Assembly (NCBI RefSeq): GCF_963666145.1
Contig: NZ_OY762614.1
Span: 4,454,501-4,518,500, forward strand
Source of the DNA: an uncultured Desulfobacter sp.
Lineage (GTDB): Bacteria > Desulfobacterota > Desulfobacteria > Desulfobacterales > Desulfobacteraceae
Direction of reading: 5' to 3'
DNA length: 64,000 nt
Shown here: positions 26,205-34,225 of the stretch, one piece after another
How positions within the stretch are numbered: the stretch's first letter is position 1
How the letters are laid out: each line of letters begins with the position of its first letter
The notes under the pieces: generated by a model
The model's input: the letters and a program-made list of their open reading frames with translations, nothing else
Told to the model about the DNA's origin: nothing
The model's database searches: none
Position numbers and translations under genes: made by a program

Positions 26205-26747
26205 ATGACAACTGCGTGTGTAAGAAAGATTTTACCCAATGTGAAGGATTTTAAAGCGTTCTGGAGGCAACAAGGCCCTTTCCGGTACGCATTGACAAGC
26301 AATGAATACCCCCCCGTGCTGCTGGAATCCGAAGAGTGGATATTTGGTCAGGATAAACAGGCTGTGATGAAGGAATTGATGCAGTTTTCCACCAAGAAGA
26401 TGGCATTTGTGTCGGCTCCGTTCAATCCGGACAATAAAAGTATACTGCGTCCTGGTGATATCTGTGCCTGGAAGATCGTTCATTTCCCGGAAGAGTGGAA
26501 TACTATGATATGCGAAGGATTTCTGCCCGAAGGCCAACTCACCCGGGCTGTGGTGGATGCGTGTGTTGACCTGGGATTGCCCCAGGATAAATCAGGTATA
26601 GAGCAGGCCTTTTTCAGCCTGCTGGAAAGGCAGCTGGATTGTATGGGGTATGTGTGGTTAACGCCCAGGGGGAAGGCAAAAACCGCCTTTATTCATCAAT
26701 ATTTAGAGGAGTGGCTTCAGGACGAGGAAGATGCCGGGCTTCTATAA
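26205..26747 (+). CDS. Unrecognised 180-aa protein divergent from the helicase-nuclease operon
   Basis: A 180-aa soluble, acidic protein with many aromatic residues (EEWIFGQDKQ, YVWLTPRGKAK, EEWLQDEED). No known domain, helix-turn-helix or catalytic motif is visible, and no signal peptide is present. It starts 26 bases from the edge of a promoter that overlaps the operon's promoter, so the genes may be regulated together. It converges on cutA, with only 17 bases between the stops. It could be a regulator or accessory part of the neighbouring system, or an unrelated gene. Confidence 0.6.
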   Translation: MTTACVRKILPNVKDFKAFWRQQGPFRYALTSNEYPPVLLESEEWIFGQDKQAVMKELMQFSTKKMAFVSAPFNPDNKSILRPGDICAWKIVHFPEEWNTMICEGFLPEGQLTRAVVDACVDLGLPQDKSGIEQAFFSLLERQLDCMGYVWLTPRGKAKTAFIHQYLEEWLQDEEDAGLL

Positions 26748-26764
26748 CGTGTGCATGTCATTGA

Positions 26765-27109
26765 TTATGGGGTGTCTGTGCCGGACGCGACTTGTGCCGC
26801 CACCCAATCCAAAAATGCGTTGTTGCCGCCTGAGACATCCACGCCGACGATACAGGGACAATCATAGCTATGCATGTCCTTAACGGCCTTTTCCAGTTCA
26901 GGTAAACAATCTGCATGGGTTTTGGCAATCATCACCACCTCCCGGGCTTCCTGAATCTTGCCTTCCCATTCATACACCGAACGCATACCGTCAATGATGT
27001 TTACACAGGCGGCCAATCGTTTTTGAACCAATGCTTTTGCTAATAGTGACGCTTCGTCCGGATCTCCGGCTGTCATATAGACCAATTTGATCGTCAATGG
27101 TTCCTCCAT
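26765..27109 (-). CDS. cutA: Divalent-cation tolerance protein CutA
   Basis: A 114-aa protein of normal CutA length. Family signatures are KLVYMTAGDPDEA, LAACVNIIDG, SVYEWEGKIQEAREVVMIAKT, and the HSYDCPCIVG segment near the end. CutA forms a trimer with a ferredoxin-like fold. It was named for copper tolerance in E. coli, but its true role is unsettled. It is a single gene, between the unknown gene at 26.2 kb (convergent) and the HEAT-repeat gene. Confidence 0.95.
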   Translation of the reverse strand: MEEPLTIKLVYMTAGDPDEASLLAKALVQKRLAACVNIIDGMRSVYEWEGKIQEAREVVMIAKTHADCLPELEKAVKDMHSYDCPCIVGVDVSGGNNAFLDWVAAQVASGTDTP

Positions 27110-27173
27110 GAAGTGATTGGCAAGTACTCTATAGTATCATTGCATCACCGCTGTCAATCATCCGAATAGGGGA

Positions 27174-28859
27174 TTAATAGTTTCCCCCGGCCAAGGATTT
27201 GACCTGGTTGGGTTTGGGTGGAAATTCCCAGAATCCATTAATGCCACAGGCCTGGAACATGGACGCTAAATTGCTTTTGTCCAGGTGCCTTTGAACGGAA
27301 CTTACCATGATGGCAACCTCTTCTTTAGGATAAAATTCTCTGATTTCCTGGGCAAGGTCGTTGGCCCGCATCTGCCTGACAAAAAAATCTGTTATAATCC
27401 CGACCGGTTTTTCACTTATGATTGACTCGAAGGCCTCTTGGGAGCCCAAAAAAGTCCGTGCACAGAATCCGCATCCGTGAATGAGTCTGGAAAAGACATC
27501 AAGATAGGAAGGGGATTGATGGATGACGATAAATTTTGGACAGTCCGTTTGGCTTCGTTTCTCCCTGATCCGGGCAAATTTTTTAGCGGTTGAGGTCCGG
27601 TTTCGTTTTTCAAGAAGGCTGATCCAAGTGTCAATGACCCTGGCTGGCGCAGAAGATTCCAGGTAATTTGAACTGATATAGGAAAACGTATCAGATGCCA
27701 TTAACGCCTCTATGAGCCGGGGTGCACATGTATCTAAAATAGTGGTGGTCAGCGTTTCGCCTGCTTTGGTGCCGGATTCAATTTTTTTTCTGATTTCGGC
27801 AACCACATAATCCGAACAGTGCGTGTCCAAAGCCCTGATGGCGGCAATGCTTACAAAAGTAGCCGGATCTGTGACCGCTTTTACAACAGGTGCTGTGGAT
27901 TCAAGTTCAGGGTAATGTGACAGGGCTGTATACAAAGAAAACCGTATTGAACTATTAAGGTCGTCTCTTTCGGTAAGGCTTAAAAGATCGCCCAAGGATT
28001 CCTGGGGAATAGTCCTTGCAATAAGCCTTAGTAGGTTCTCCATCAGATCCGGTGTCTGGTTTTCAAGGTTCTCATGCAGGGCATCTGCAACGTCATGCCC
28101 TTTGTCTCCAAAGTATTCAAAGGCCTTTAATCGGTCTTCAATTTTGGGGGAGACCAGCAACTGAAGATTGGGATCATCAGGAATGCGGCAGGGCGGCGCC
28201 TGTTTTTGCGCCGGGGCAGGGGGCTTGGGTGTTGTTGGCGGTTGGGACGGTTTTGCTTTTGTCCGGGGCTGGGCGACAGGTGGTGTTTTTCGTTTTCCCT
28301 TTAAAAAAGCCAATGTGTCCAGAACATCCGAATCACACTTGTCAGTTTGTGCGATTTGTTCCAGCTTCTGCAGGGCCTTGTCCGTTCCAATCCGCTCCAG
28401 GGCAGTCACCGCTTCTTTACGCAGTTCAACATCATCGTAAAAAACAAATTCCGCCAGATCATCCACAAGAAATTCCATGCCTACCCGCCCTGCGGCCCGG
28501 AAAATATCCTTGAGCAGGTCTTTATCGGTTGCCTTGTTCAGAATGTGCTTGGTTAAAGGGGTTATGGCGCCGGGTTGAGCAGGATTGGTGTGGTTAATCA
28601 GGATCATGACAAATTTGAAATTTATGTGCGCCCTGTCCATGATGAGTTGATACAGACGAGGGCGAAGCGTATGGGTGGGCCCCATGGTGTTCATAAGGTA
28701 TGATAAGATGTCATAGGCAACATCGTCCTTGGCCAGGGCCAACTTCTCAACGACAGTCTGCTGCTGGGCTTCATCAAGGTTTAAAATCTGCATCAGGGTA
28801 TCTGAATGTACTTTCCCAGTTTTAAGAATCTTTTCAAATGCGGGAAAAAATGATGCCAT
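27174..28859 (-). CDS. HEAT-repeat protein with a receiver-like C-terminus
   Basis: A 561-aa cytoplasmic protein. Residues about 60-190 and 230-430 are helical HEAT-like repeats (ELRKEAVTALERIGTDKALQ, FVSIAAIRALDTH), separated by a Pro/Lys/Gln-rich linker. From about residue 443 a CheY-like fold follows: FIVIHQSPSYLDVF, GIITDFF with Asp at the usual phosphorylation strand, then VAIMVSS and GFWEFPPKP. The acidic pair after the first strand is absent, so phosphorylation is doubtful; it may be a pseudo-receiver. It lies 9 bases after galE on the same strand, so probably in one transcript. Partner and role are unknown. Confidence 0.65.
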   Translation of the reverse strand: MASFFPAFEKILKTGKVHSDTLMQILNLDEAQQQTVVEKLALAKDDVAYDILSYLMNTMGPTHTLRPRLYQLIMDRAHINFKFVMILINHTNPAQPGAITPLTKHILNKATDKDLLKDIFRAAGRVGMEFLVDDLAEFVFYDDVELRKEAVTALERIGTDKALQKLEQIAQTDKCDSDVLDTLAFLKGKRKTPPVAQPRTKAKPSQPPTTPKPPAPAQKQAPPCRIPDDPNLQLLVSPKIEDRLKAFEYFGDKGHDVADALHENLENQTPDLMENLLRLIARTIPQESLGDLLSLTERDDLNSSIRFSLYTALSHYPELESTAPVVKAVTDPATFVSIAAIRALDTHCSDYVVAEIRKKIESGTKAGETLTTTILDTCAPRLIEALMASDTFSYISSNYLESSAPARVIDTWISLLEKRNRTSTAKKFARIREKRSQTDCPKFIVIHQSPSYLDVFSRLIHGCGFCARTFLGSQEAFESIISEKPVGIITDFFVRQMRANDLAQEIREFYPKEEVAIMVSSVQRHLDKSNLASMFQACGINGFWEFPPKPNQVKSLAGGNY

Positions 28860-28868
28860 ACATCCTCC

Positions 28869-29885
28869 TTATGAATCGTATCCTTTGGGGTTTTTTTGCT
28901 GCCAGTGCCACGCATCTTTACACATATCATCCATGTCCAGAACGGCTTTCCAGCCAAGTTCGCGCTCGGCTTTGGACGGGTCTGCCCAGCATGCGGCAAT
29001 ATCACCGGGGCGTCTGGGGGCAATTTCGTAAGGAATGGTGTGCCCGCATGCCTTTTCAAAGCCTTTGATCATCTCAATTACGGAATATCCCCTGCCGGTG
29101 CCAAGGTTATAGATGCCCACGCCCGGGGTTTTCATCAGTCGTTCAAGGCAGCTGATGTGTCCTTTGGCAAGGTCCGTCACATGGATAAAATCCCGGACCC
29201 CTGTGCCGTCGGGGGTGTCGTAATCATTGCCGAAAACATTAACCTTCGACAGTTTTCCTATGGCCACCTGGGCCACATAAGGCATTAGGTTGTTGGGAAT
29301 ATCCCTGGGATCTTCGCCGATGTTTCCGGACGGATGGGCCCCCACAGGGTTGAAATATCGCAATAGGGTGATGTGCCATTTGGGATCAGCGGTGTAAAGG
29401 TCTGACAGGATTTCTTCAATCATCAGCTTTGTTCTGCCGTAAGGGTTGGTCACGGATAGGGGAAAAGCTTCGGTGATGGGCAGACTTGCCGGGTTGCCGT
29501 AAACTGTGGCCGATGAAGAAAATACAATGGCGGTAACCCCTGATTTTTCCATGGCTGCAATCAGGTTCAAGGTGCCGGTGATATTGTTGTGGTAATAGCG
29601 CAGGGGCTGTGCGACCGATTCGCCCACGGCTTTAAGTCCAGCGAAGTGGATGACGGCCTCAATGTCTTCATGGGCACTGAACACCGCCTGGGTGCCGGCG
29701 TCATCCAGTAAATCCGTTTGGAAAAAGGCAAGATCTTTGCCCGTAATGTTTCTGACCCGGTCAAGGGCTTTGGCGGATGCGTTGACAAGATTGTCCAGTA
29801 CGACCACTTCGTGGCCTTGATTAAGCAGTTCGACGCAGGTATGGCTGCCGATATATCCGGCACCGCCGGTGACAAGAATTTTCAT
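28869..29885 (-). CDS. galE: UDP-glucose 4-epimerase
   Basis: A 338-aa protein of the standard GalE size. It begins MKILVTGGAGYIGSH with the NAD-binding glycines, has SSSATVYG around the catalytic Ser, NPYGRTK as the Tyr-x-x-x-Lys pair, and the GalE-specific LRYFNPVGAHPSG and GTGVRDFIHV segments. It interconverts UDP-glucose and UDP-galactose, supplying galactose for EPS or LPS. It appears to be first of a two-gene transcript with the HEAT-repeat gene. Confidence 0.96.
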   Translation of the reverse strand: MKILVTGGAGYIGSHTCVELLNQGHEVVVLDNLVNASAKALDRVRNITGKDLAFFQTDLLDDAGTQAVFSAHEDIEAVIHFAGLKAVGESVAQPLRYYHNNITGTLNLIAAMEKSGVTAIVFSSSATVYGNPASLPITEAFPLSVTNPYGRTKLMIEEILSDLYTADPKWHITLLRYFNPVGAHPSGNIGEDPRDIPNNLMPYVAQVAIGKLSKVNVFGNDYDTPDGTGVRDFIHVTDLAKGHISCLERLMKTPGVGIYNLGTGRGYSVIEMIKGFEKACGHTIPYEIAPRRPGDIAACWADPSKAERELGWKAVLDMDDMCKDAWHWQQKNPKGYDS

Positions 29886-29910
29886 TGGAATTCCTTATAT
29901 GATTCGAAAG

Positions 29911-30153
29911 TTAGCTCTTTTTTCCAGGATGCCCTGTTGAATGTTTCAGAACATATCCTACATGGTTTGAACGCTTTTGTACAGGATGTAAGGGTGGTGA
30001 AATTGATCCCACCAAGCGGGCATTGTCTAAGTGGAATTGCCGTGCAAATACCTCCGGGGTATCCATCAGGTCCAGCCGGTTGCCTTCAAAAGACCCGTCG
30101 AGATAAACACGGATACATTTACGTCCAAAAAAAGCTGCTAAATACCCAATATC
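29911..30153 (-). other. Open frame without a clear start (possible gene remnant)
   Basis: In the 388-base gap between galE and the selenoprotein gene, one minus frame stays open for 80 codons between two stops and has coding-like codon use (RVYLDGSFEGNRLDLMD is part of it). There is no good start codon or ribosome site. It may be the tail of a lost gene, or chance. A TTGACA at 30187-30192 on the plus strand could serve the next gene. Nothing else was seen in the gap. Confidence 0.2.
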
Positions 30154-30273
30154 TTATAAATGAGTCAAAAAGGCAAGGTTCTGATATTGACACATAATAA
30201 TGTATGGTTAATCTTATCTTTAATACCGGGCGTTGGCCTAAAGTCTATTCACTGAATAAAAGGAGTAATTTAA

Positions 30274-30585
30274 ATGATCGAATTAACAGATGCTGCGAAA
30301 ACGCAGATCGACAATTATTTCCAGGGGCAGGAACCCTCCCCCATCCGGATTTTTCTTAACTCTGGTGGCTGAGCGGGCCCCTCTTTAGCAATGGCTCTGG
30401 ATGAGCCTAAAAACAGCGACGACCTTTTTGACACCAAAGGACTCAAATTTGTAGTAGACAAAGAGTTTATGGAAAAAGCCCAAAAAATTACGGTAGATTT
30501 TAACGGTATGGGGTTCAGCCTTGATTCAGGACTTGACCTGGGCCAGGGCGGCAATTGTGGGGGCTGCTCGGGCTCCTGCGGATAG
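30274..30585 (+). CDS. HesB/IscA-like selenoprotein (in-frame UGA read as Sec)
   Basis: Translation from ATG 30274 (AGGAG 8 bases before) reaches TGA at 30370-30372 in frame and continues without another stop to TAG at 30583-30585, giving 103 residues with position 33 as selenocysteine. The context GG-U-AGPSLAMALDEP is the HesB/IscA-like family signature, which carries Cys at that place in non-seleno relatives. The C-terminus is GNCGGCSGSCG, a Cys-rich tail. HesB-like selenoproteins are known from sulfate- and metal-reducing Deltaproteobacteria. Just after the UGA, GGGCC and GGCTC can pair around a 13-base loop as a SECIS-like hairpin. An automatic caller would wrongly start at ATG 30391. Exact function is unknown. 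Confidence 0.88.
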
Positions 30586-30617
30586 ACCGGACCAACCCAC
30601 AGGTTTTTCTCTTAGGA

Positions 30618-30655
30618 AGGCGTCTTTGCATGACATGTGCAAACGACGCCTTTTT
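30618..30655 (+). terminator. Rho-independent terminator after the selenoprotein gene
   Basis: Stem AGGCGTC (30618-30624) pairs with GACGCCT (30645-30651), with an inner TTTGCA/TGCAAA stem, followed by a T-run. It lies between the selenoprotein gene and the convergent marR gene and could end both transcripts. Confidence 0.85.
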
Positions 30656-30663
30656 AATTTTGT

Positions 30664-31167
30664 CTAACCGTTTGTGTTCTGGGGGATGGGACCTGCAAGC
30701 AGAATGGGCGATGCGTCTAACTTGTCGGCGGCCATGAGGCTGACCACCCGCTCAAACGCGCTGATGATCATCATCTGTTCCCAGTCCTCAATATCGGAAA
30801 AATGTTCCGTGAATGTTTCCTGGAGCAAAGGGGGCAGGTTTTGAATAATATTCTGGCCCTTTTCGGTAAGAAAAAGGCTGACAGCCCGCTTATCATCCTC
30901 TCTTTTTTTTCTGGCAATGTACCCTCTGGCCTCGAGGCGCTTGGTGATATCCGTTACTGTTGCCTGACTTAAGCTTGTAGCCCGGGACAGCGGGGTAATG
31001 GAAATTTGACCGTTGGAGGAAATTTCCTGGAGCACAATCAGCTGGGGGCCTGTCAGTCCAAACTTTTTGTTCAGCTTTCTGGAATGAATGTCAACTGCCT
31101 GGATGATTTTACGAATTGATATTAAAAGCGTCTGGCATCTTTGTTTGCTAAGTTCTGTTGCGGGCAT
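30664..31167 (-). CDS. MarR-family transcriptional regulator
   Basis: A 167-aa winged-helix protein. The DNA-binding region is typical: LTGPQLIVLQEIS, then LSRATSLSQATVTDITKRLEARGYI (recognition helix) and a wing with REDDKRAVSLFLTEKG. Helical N- and C-terminal parts form the dimer interface. The target and ligand are not visible. It is transcribed away from the FliL-like lipoprotein gene, across a 212-base AT-rich gap that may hold its operator; no clear palindrome was picked out. Its stop converges on the selenoprotein terminator. Confidence 0.9.
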   Translation of the reverse strand: MPATELSKQRCQTLLISIRKIIQAVDIHSRKLNKKFGLTGPQLIVLQEISSNGQISITPLSRATSLSQATVTDITKRLEARGYIARKKREDDKRAVSLFLTEKGQNIIQNLPPLLQETFTEHFSDIEDWEQMMIISAFERVVSLMAADKLDASPILLAGPIPQNTNG

Positions 31168-31379
31168 GTTTAAATATTTATAGTGTGTTTATGTTATTGA
31201 TTATAGTAACTGATTGGCTGATATTTTATTTTTGTGATGTTATTGTATACCATTGTAAGGTCTGGAGGCAAGCGCCAATGGTTTTTGTCCCGGTTGACCC
31301 GCAACATGGACCATGGTAGCTTATACTGTCAGACGACAAATTCAAACGCATTCAAATTTCAAATTTCAGGAAACGAGCC

Positions 31380-32291
31380 ATGGAACAACAGGTTAAAAAA
31401 GTGGTTTCGAACAGGTGGGCTTATGTTGGCGCCGTCATGTTCATGATCTTTGTCGGTATCTCAGGGTGTGGCGGAGACGACAAAGAAAAAAAAAATATGG
31501 ATCTGGTCCTGGGTAACTGGGTTTATTTCAGCAATCGGACCTATACTCTCACTGTCATTGATATGAAAGGCACTTGGACCTCTTCGGTCAAGGTTTCAGA
31601 TGTGACCTCAAAAATTGTTGCGTCCAGGGGAAAGGCCAGCGGCACCTGGCATTTGGATGAGGGGCAGCTTATTTTTAATGTCATGGCGTCGGATATTGAC
31701 ACTGTCTGGGAAAAAGACGGCACTTATTTTTACAAGGTGCTTGATCTGAGTAAACAACTCATGGTTCTTGAAGGTGAAAACGGTCGCAGGGAAGAATGGA
31801 AAAAAACGATTCCCGAGAAAGTTAAGGAGGGCCAAGGTCTCGTCAATCCAATTGTTTCCATGGCACCCTATGCCGTTAATATGGATAAACTGTCTTCCAA
31901 TATCCAGGACCGCTACCTGTGCTTAAGTATGCATTTGGCGCTTAAGGAACTGATGCCGGAACAGCCGGTGCCCAAATTTCATCCCCGAGCCCGGGATGCC
32001 GCCATCATGTACCTGTCTTCCCTGACCTATGATAATGTCTCTGATTTTGATCGTCTCAAGGTCCAAAAAGAAAAGGTTAAGGATGTGCTCAATCCCTATA
32101 TGGAAGGACTGATTGAAGAGGTTGTCATTGACCATGTGGTGATAGCTGTTTCTGCCGACAAAGTTGAAGAATTTATCATCGAACATACGGCTAAGGCTGC
32201 ACCACCCCCGGAAGCCCCCGCTGAAGGAGAAGCGGGCAAAGCCGGTAAAGACAGCGCAAAAACAGAAAAAGACAAACCGAAAGATTCCTGA
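31380..32291 (+). CDS. Lipoprotein with a FliL-like domain
   Basis: A 303-aa protein with a membrane-targeting start (YVGAVMFMIFVGISGCGG; lipobox Cys near residue 31). Residues about 35-140 form a beta-rich segment (LGNWVYFSNRTYTLTVID, SGTWHLDEGQLIF) like small lipocalin-type domains. Residues about 155-265 resemble FliL: YAVNMD, RYLCLSMHLALKEL, ARDAAIMYLSSLTYDNVSDFDRLKVQKEKVKDVLNPYM. The C-terminus is a Pro/Ala/Lys-rich low-complexity tail. FliL is normally a membrane-spanning flagellar stator partner, and no flagellar gene lies nearby, so this is probably a FliL relative with another envelope role. Confidence 0.55.
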   Translation: MEQQVKKVVSNRWAYVGAVMFMIFVGISGCGGDDKEKKNMDLVLGNWVYFSNRTYTLTVIDMKGTWTSSVKVSDVTSKIVASRGKASGTWHLDEGQLIFNVMASDIDTVWEKDGTYFYKVLDLSKQLMVLEGENGRREEWKKTIPEKVKEGQGLVNPIVSMAPYAVNMDKLSSNIQDRYLCLSMHLALKELMPEQPVPKFHPRARDAAIMYLSSLTYDNVSDFDRLKVQKEKVKDVLNPYMEGLIEEVVIDHVVIAVSADKVEEFIIEHTAKAAPPPEAPAEGEAGKAGKDSAKTEKDKPKDS

Positions 32292-32308
32292 GCAGCGGCA
32301 TTTGTTAG

Positions 32309-32950
32309 TCAGTCTTCGTTTTTAGGTTTAATGACCAGTACAGCGCCTGACTTAAGACTGATGACTGCCTCTTCTTGTGTGAATACATTACTGATCCCCA
32401 TGGTTGTTCCCATGTGGAGGGTTTGATCCGTCAAAGGGTATTCCAACCCTTTCAGCGTCAGCCCTTTGACCTGGTCTGATATCGGGATGACGGATAGCAG
32501 TTCGCCGGGGCGGCCCGTGAGTGTCAGGCGGGAGGAAACAATATGAATGTCATTATACGCATCCAGGATCGTGACCGGGATGCCCTGGTCTGCAAGTTTG
32601 CGCAAAAGGAAGATATTGGCCAGGGTATGGTCCAGGCGGGTGCTGGTGGCGCCTATAATAAGAAGGTCATCACACCCCTGGTCGATGGCGTATTCCATGC
32701 ATAATTCAAGATCTGTCTGGTCTTTTCGTGCCGGATACCTTAAAATTTTAACCTGCTTTTCCTTAAAAAATGAAAGGATGTTTTCGGGGATGGAATCAAG
32801 GTCGCCGATGATGACCCGGGGAACGATGCCGATGCGGTGAAGGTGAGCCGCCCCGCCGTCTGCGGCAATAACCATGTCTGCCTGCTGTATCCGGGATAAA
32901 AGCCTGTCTGTTTCAGACAGGTTTCCATTTGCTATAATAACTGTTTTCAT
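32309..32950 (-). CDS. Thiamine pyrophosphokinase
   Basis: A 213-aa protein of normal size. Family signatures: VIAADGGAAHLHRIGIVPRVIIGDLDSI, PARKDQTDLELCMEYA and GATSTRLDHTLANIFLL, which form the thiamine/ATP site. It transfers pyrophosphate from ATP to thiamine to make the cofactor thiamine diphosphate. It is a single gene, divergent from lptF and convergent with the FliL-like lipoprotein gene. Confidence 0.94.
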   Translation of the reverse strand: MKTVIIANGNLSETDRLLSRIQQADMVIAADGGAAHLHRIGIVPRVIIGDLDSIPENILSFFKEKQVKILRYPARKDQTDLELCMEYAIDQGCDDLLIIGATSTRLDHTLANIFLLRKLADQGIPVTILDAYNDIHIVSSRLTLTGRPGELLSVIPISDQVKGLTLKGLEYPLTDQTLHMGTTMGISNVFTQEEAVISLKSGAVLVIKPKNED

Positions 32951-33034
32951 AATCTGTATTCCATACCAGAAAAATCATATAATGCAAACAATACCAATTG
33001 ACACAATGTCCAGAAACTCTTATTTTCCGAGCCG

Positions 33035-34225
33035 ATGAAGGTTTTCAAACGCATACATACATATCTGTTTTTTGAGTTGATCCCGCCGTTTGCCATCAGC
33101 TCCTTTTTTTTAACCTCGGTGTTTTTGATGACCCGGATTCCGGATATCACGAATATGGTGGTGAACTATAACTCCAGTATAACGGATATCCTGCTTCTGA
33201 TATCTTATACGCTTCCTCGTTTCATGGAGTTTACCATTCCCATGTCAACTATGATATCGGTGCTTTTGACCATCATGCGCATGTCAGGGGAAAATGAGAT
33301 CATTGCCTTGAAAGGGGCGGGCATGTCCTTGTACAAGCTTTTGCCGCCGGTAGTTATCTTCAGTGTGATTGCCCTGTCAATGACCATGTGGGTAACGGTG
33401 TACGGGATTCCCGAGGGGAAACTGGCCCTGAAGGCGAAAACCATTGAACTTGCCAGATCCAGTATCGATGCCGCACTGCAGGAGCGGCAGTTTAACAGTC
33501 AGTTGGACGGGATCATGATTTATGTGGCCCATGTGGATATGGGTACTCGGGATTTAACGGATGTATTCATCGAGGACCGCAGGACGGCCGACATGGTCTC
33601 TATTTCAACAGCGCCAAAGGGACGTCTGGTGCGCCAGGAAAATCGGGATCTGTACACCATCCGTCTGTATGACGGTATGATTAACCAGGTCAATCTTCAG
33701 GATCACTCGGTGACCAATATTAATTTCGGGCACTATGACATCAATATCGACCTTGCTGCCATGCAGAAAAATGGGAATACGGACGTGAGAAAGGATTTTG
33801 ATGAAATGGGTCTGCATGAGATGGTTCAGCGCATCAAAAATGGTTTTGAAACGCCGGAAAGGGAGAGCGAGGCGCGCCTGGTGCTGCACGAAAAATTTTC
33901 CATCCCCTTTGCCTGCCTCGCTTTGGGGATGCTGGCATTCCCCCTTGGCGTTCAATCCTCATCTTTGAGAAAATCAAACGGCTTTGGAATGGGGGTCGGT
34001 TTTTTTCTGCTCTATTATCTGTTGCTGGCCTTTGGCTGGTCCGGCGGAGAGGCGGGTCGTTATCCGCCGTTCATTGCCATGTGGCTGCCCAATGTGGTCA
34101 TGGGAATTGCCGGTATTTTCCTTTTAATTCGTAATGCCAAGGAGCGGCCCGTACATCTGCCGCTTTGGATTCAACATATTCCGGCAATGCTTACGGCTTG
34201 TTTCAGGAAAAGGATGAAACCGTGA
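33035..34225 (+). CDS. lptF: LPS export permease LptF
   Basis: A 396-aa inner-membrane protein of the LptF/LptG (YjgP/YjgQ) family. It has three N-terminal spans, a periplasmic beta-jellyroll region in the middle (about 150-270), and three C-terminal spans (FACLALGMLAFPLGVQ and later). With LptG and the ATPase LptB it extracts LPS from the inner membrane and feeds LptC. First gene of a long rightward LPS run. Its TGA overlaps the lptG GTG by three bases (GTGA), indicating translational coupling. Confidence 0.92.
   Translation: MKVFKRIHTYLFFELIPPFAISSFFLTSVFLMTRIPDITNMVVNYNSSITDILLLISYTLPRFMEFTIPMSTMISVLLTIMRMSGENEIIALKGAGMSLYKLLPPVVIFSVIALSMTMWVTVYGIPEGKLALKAKTIELARSSIDAALQERQFNSQLDGIMIYVAHVDMGTRDLTDVFIEDRRTADMVSISTAPKGRLVRQENRDLYTIRLYDGMINQVNLQDHSVTNINFGHYDINIDLAAMQKNGNTDVRKDFDEMGLHEMVQRIKNGFETPERESEARLVLHEKFSIPFACLALGMLAFPLGVQSSSLRKSNGFGMGVGFFLLYYLLLAFGWSGGEAGRYPPFIAMWLPNVVMGIAGIFLLIRNAKERPVHLPLWIQHIPAMLTACFRKRMKP

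Noticed and set aside
30391..30585. Short 64-aa gene starting after the UGA
   Set aside because: It is the tail of the selenoprotein; the family core lies upstream of the UGA in the same frame.
34165..34221. Longer N-terminus for LptG
   Set aside because: The added residues come from the lptF coding region; the GTG overlapping the lptF stop is the normal arrangement.
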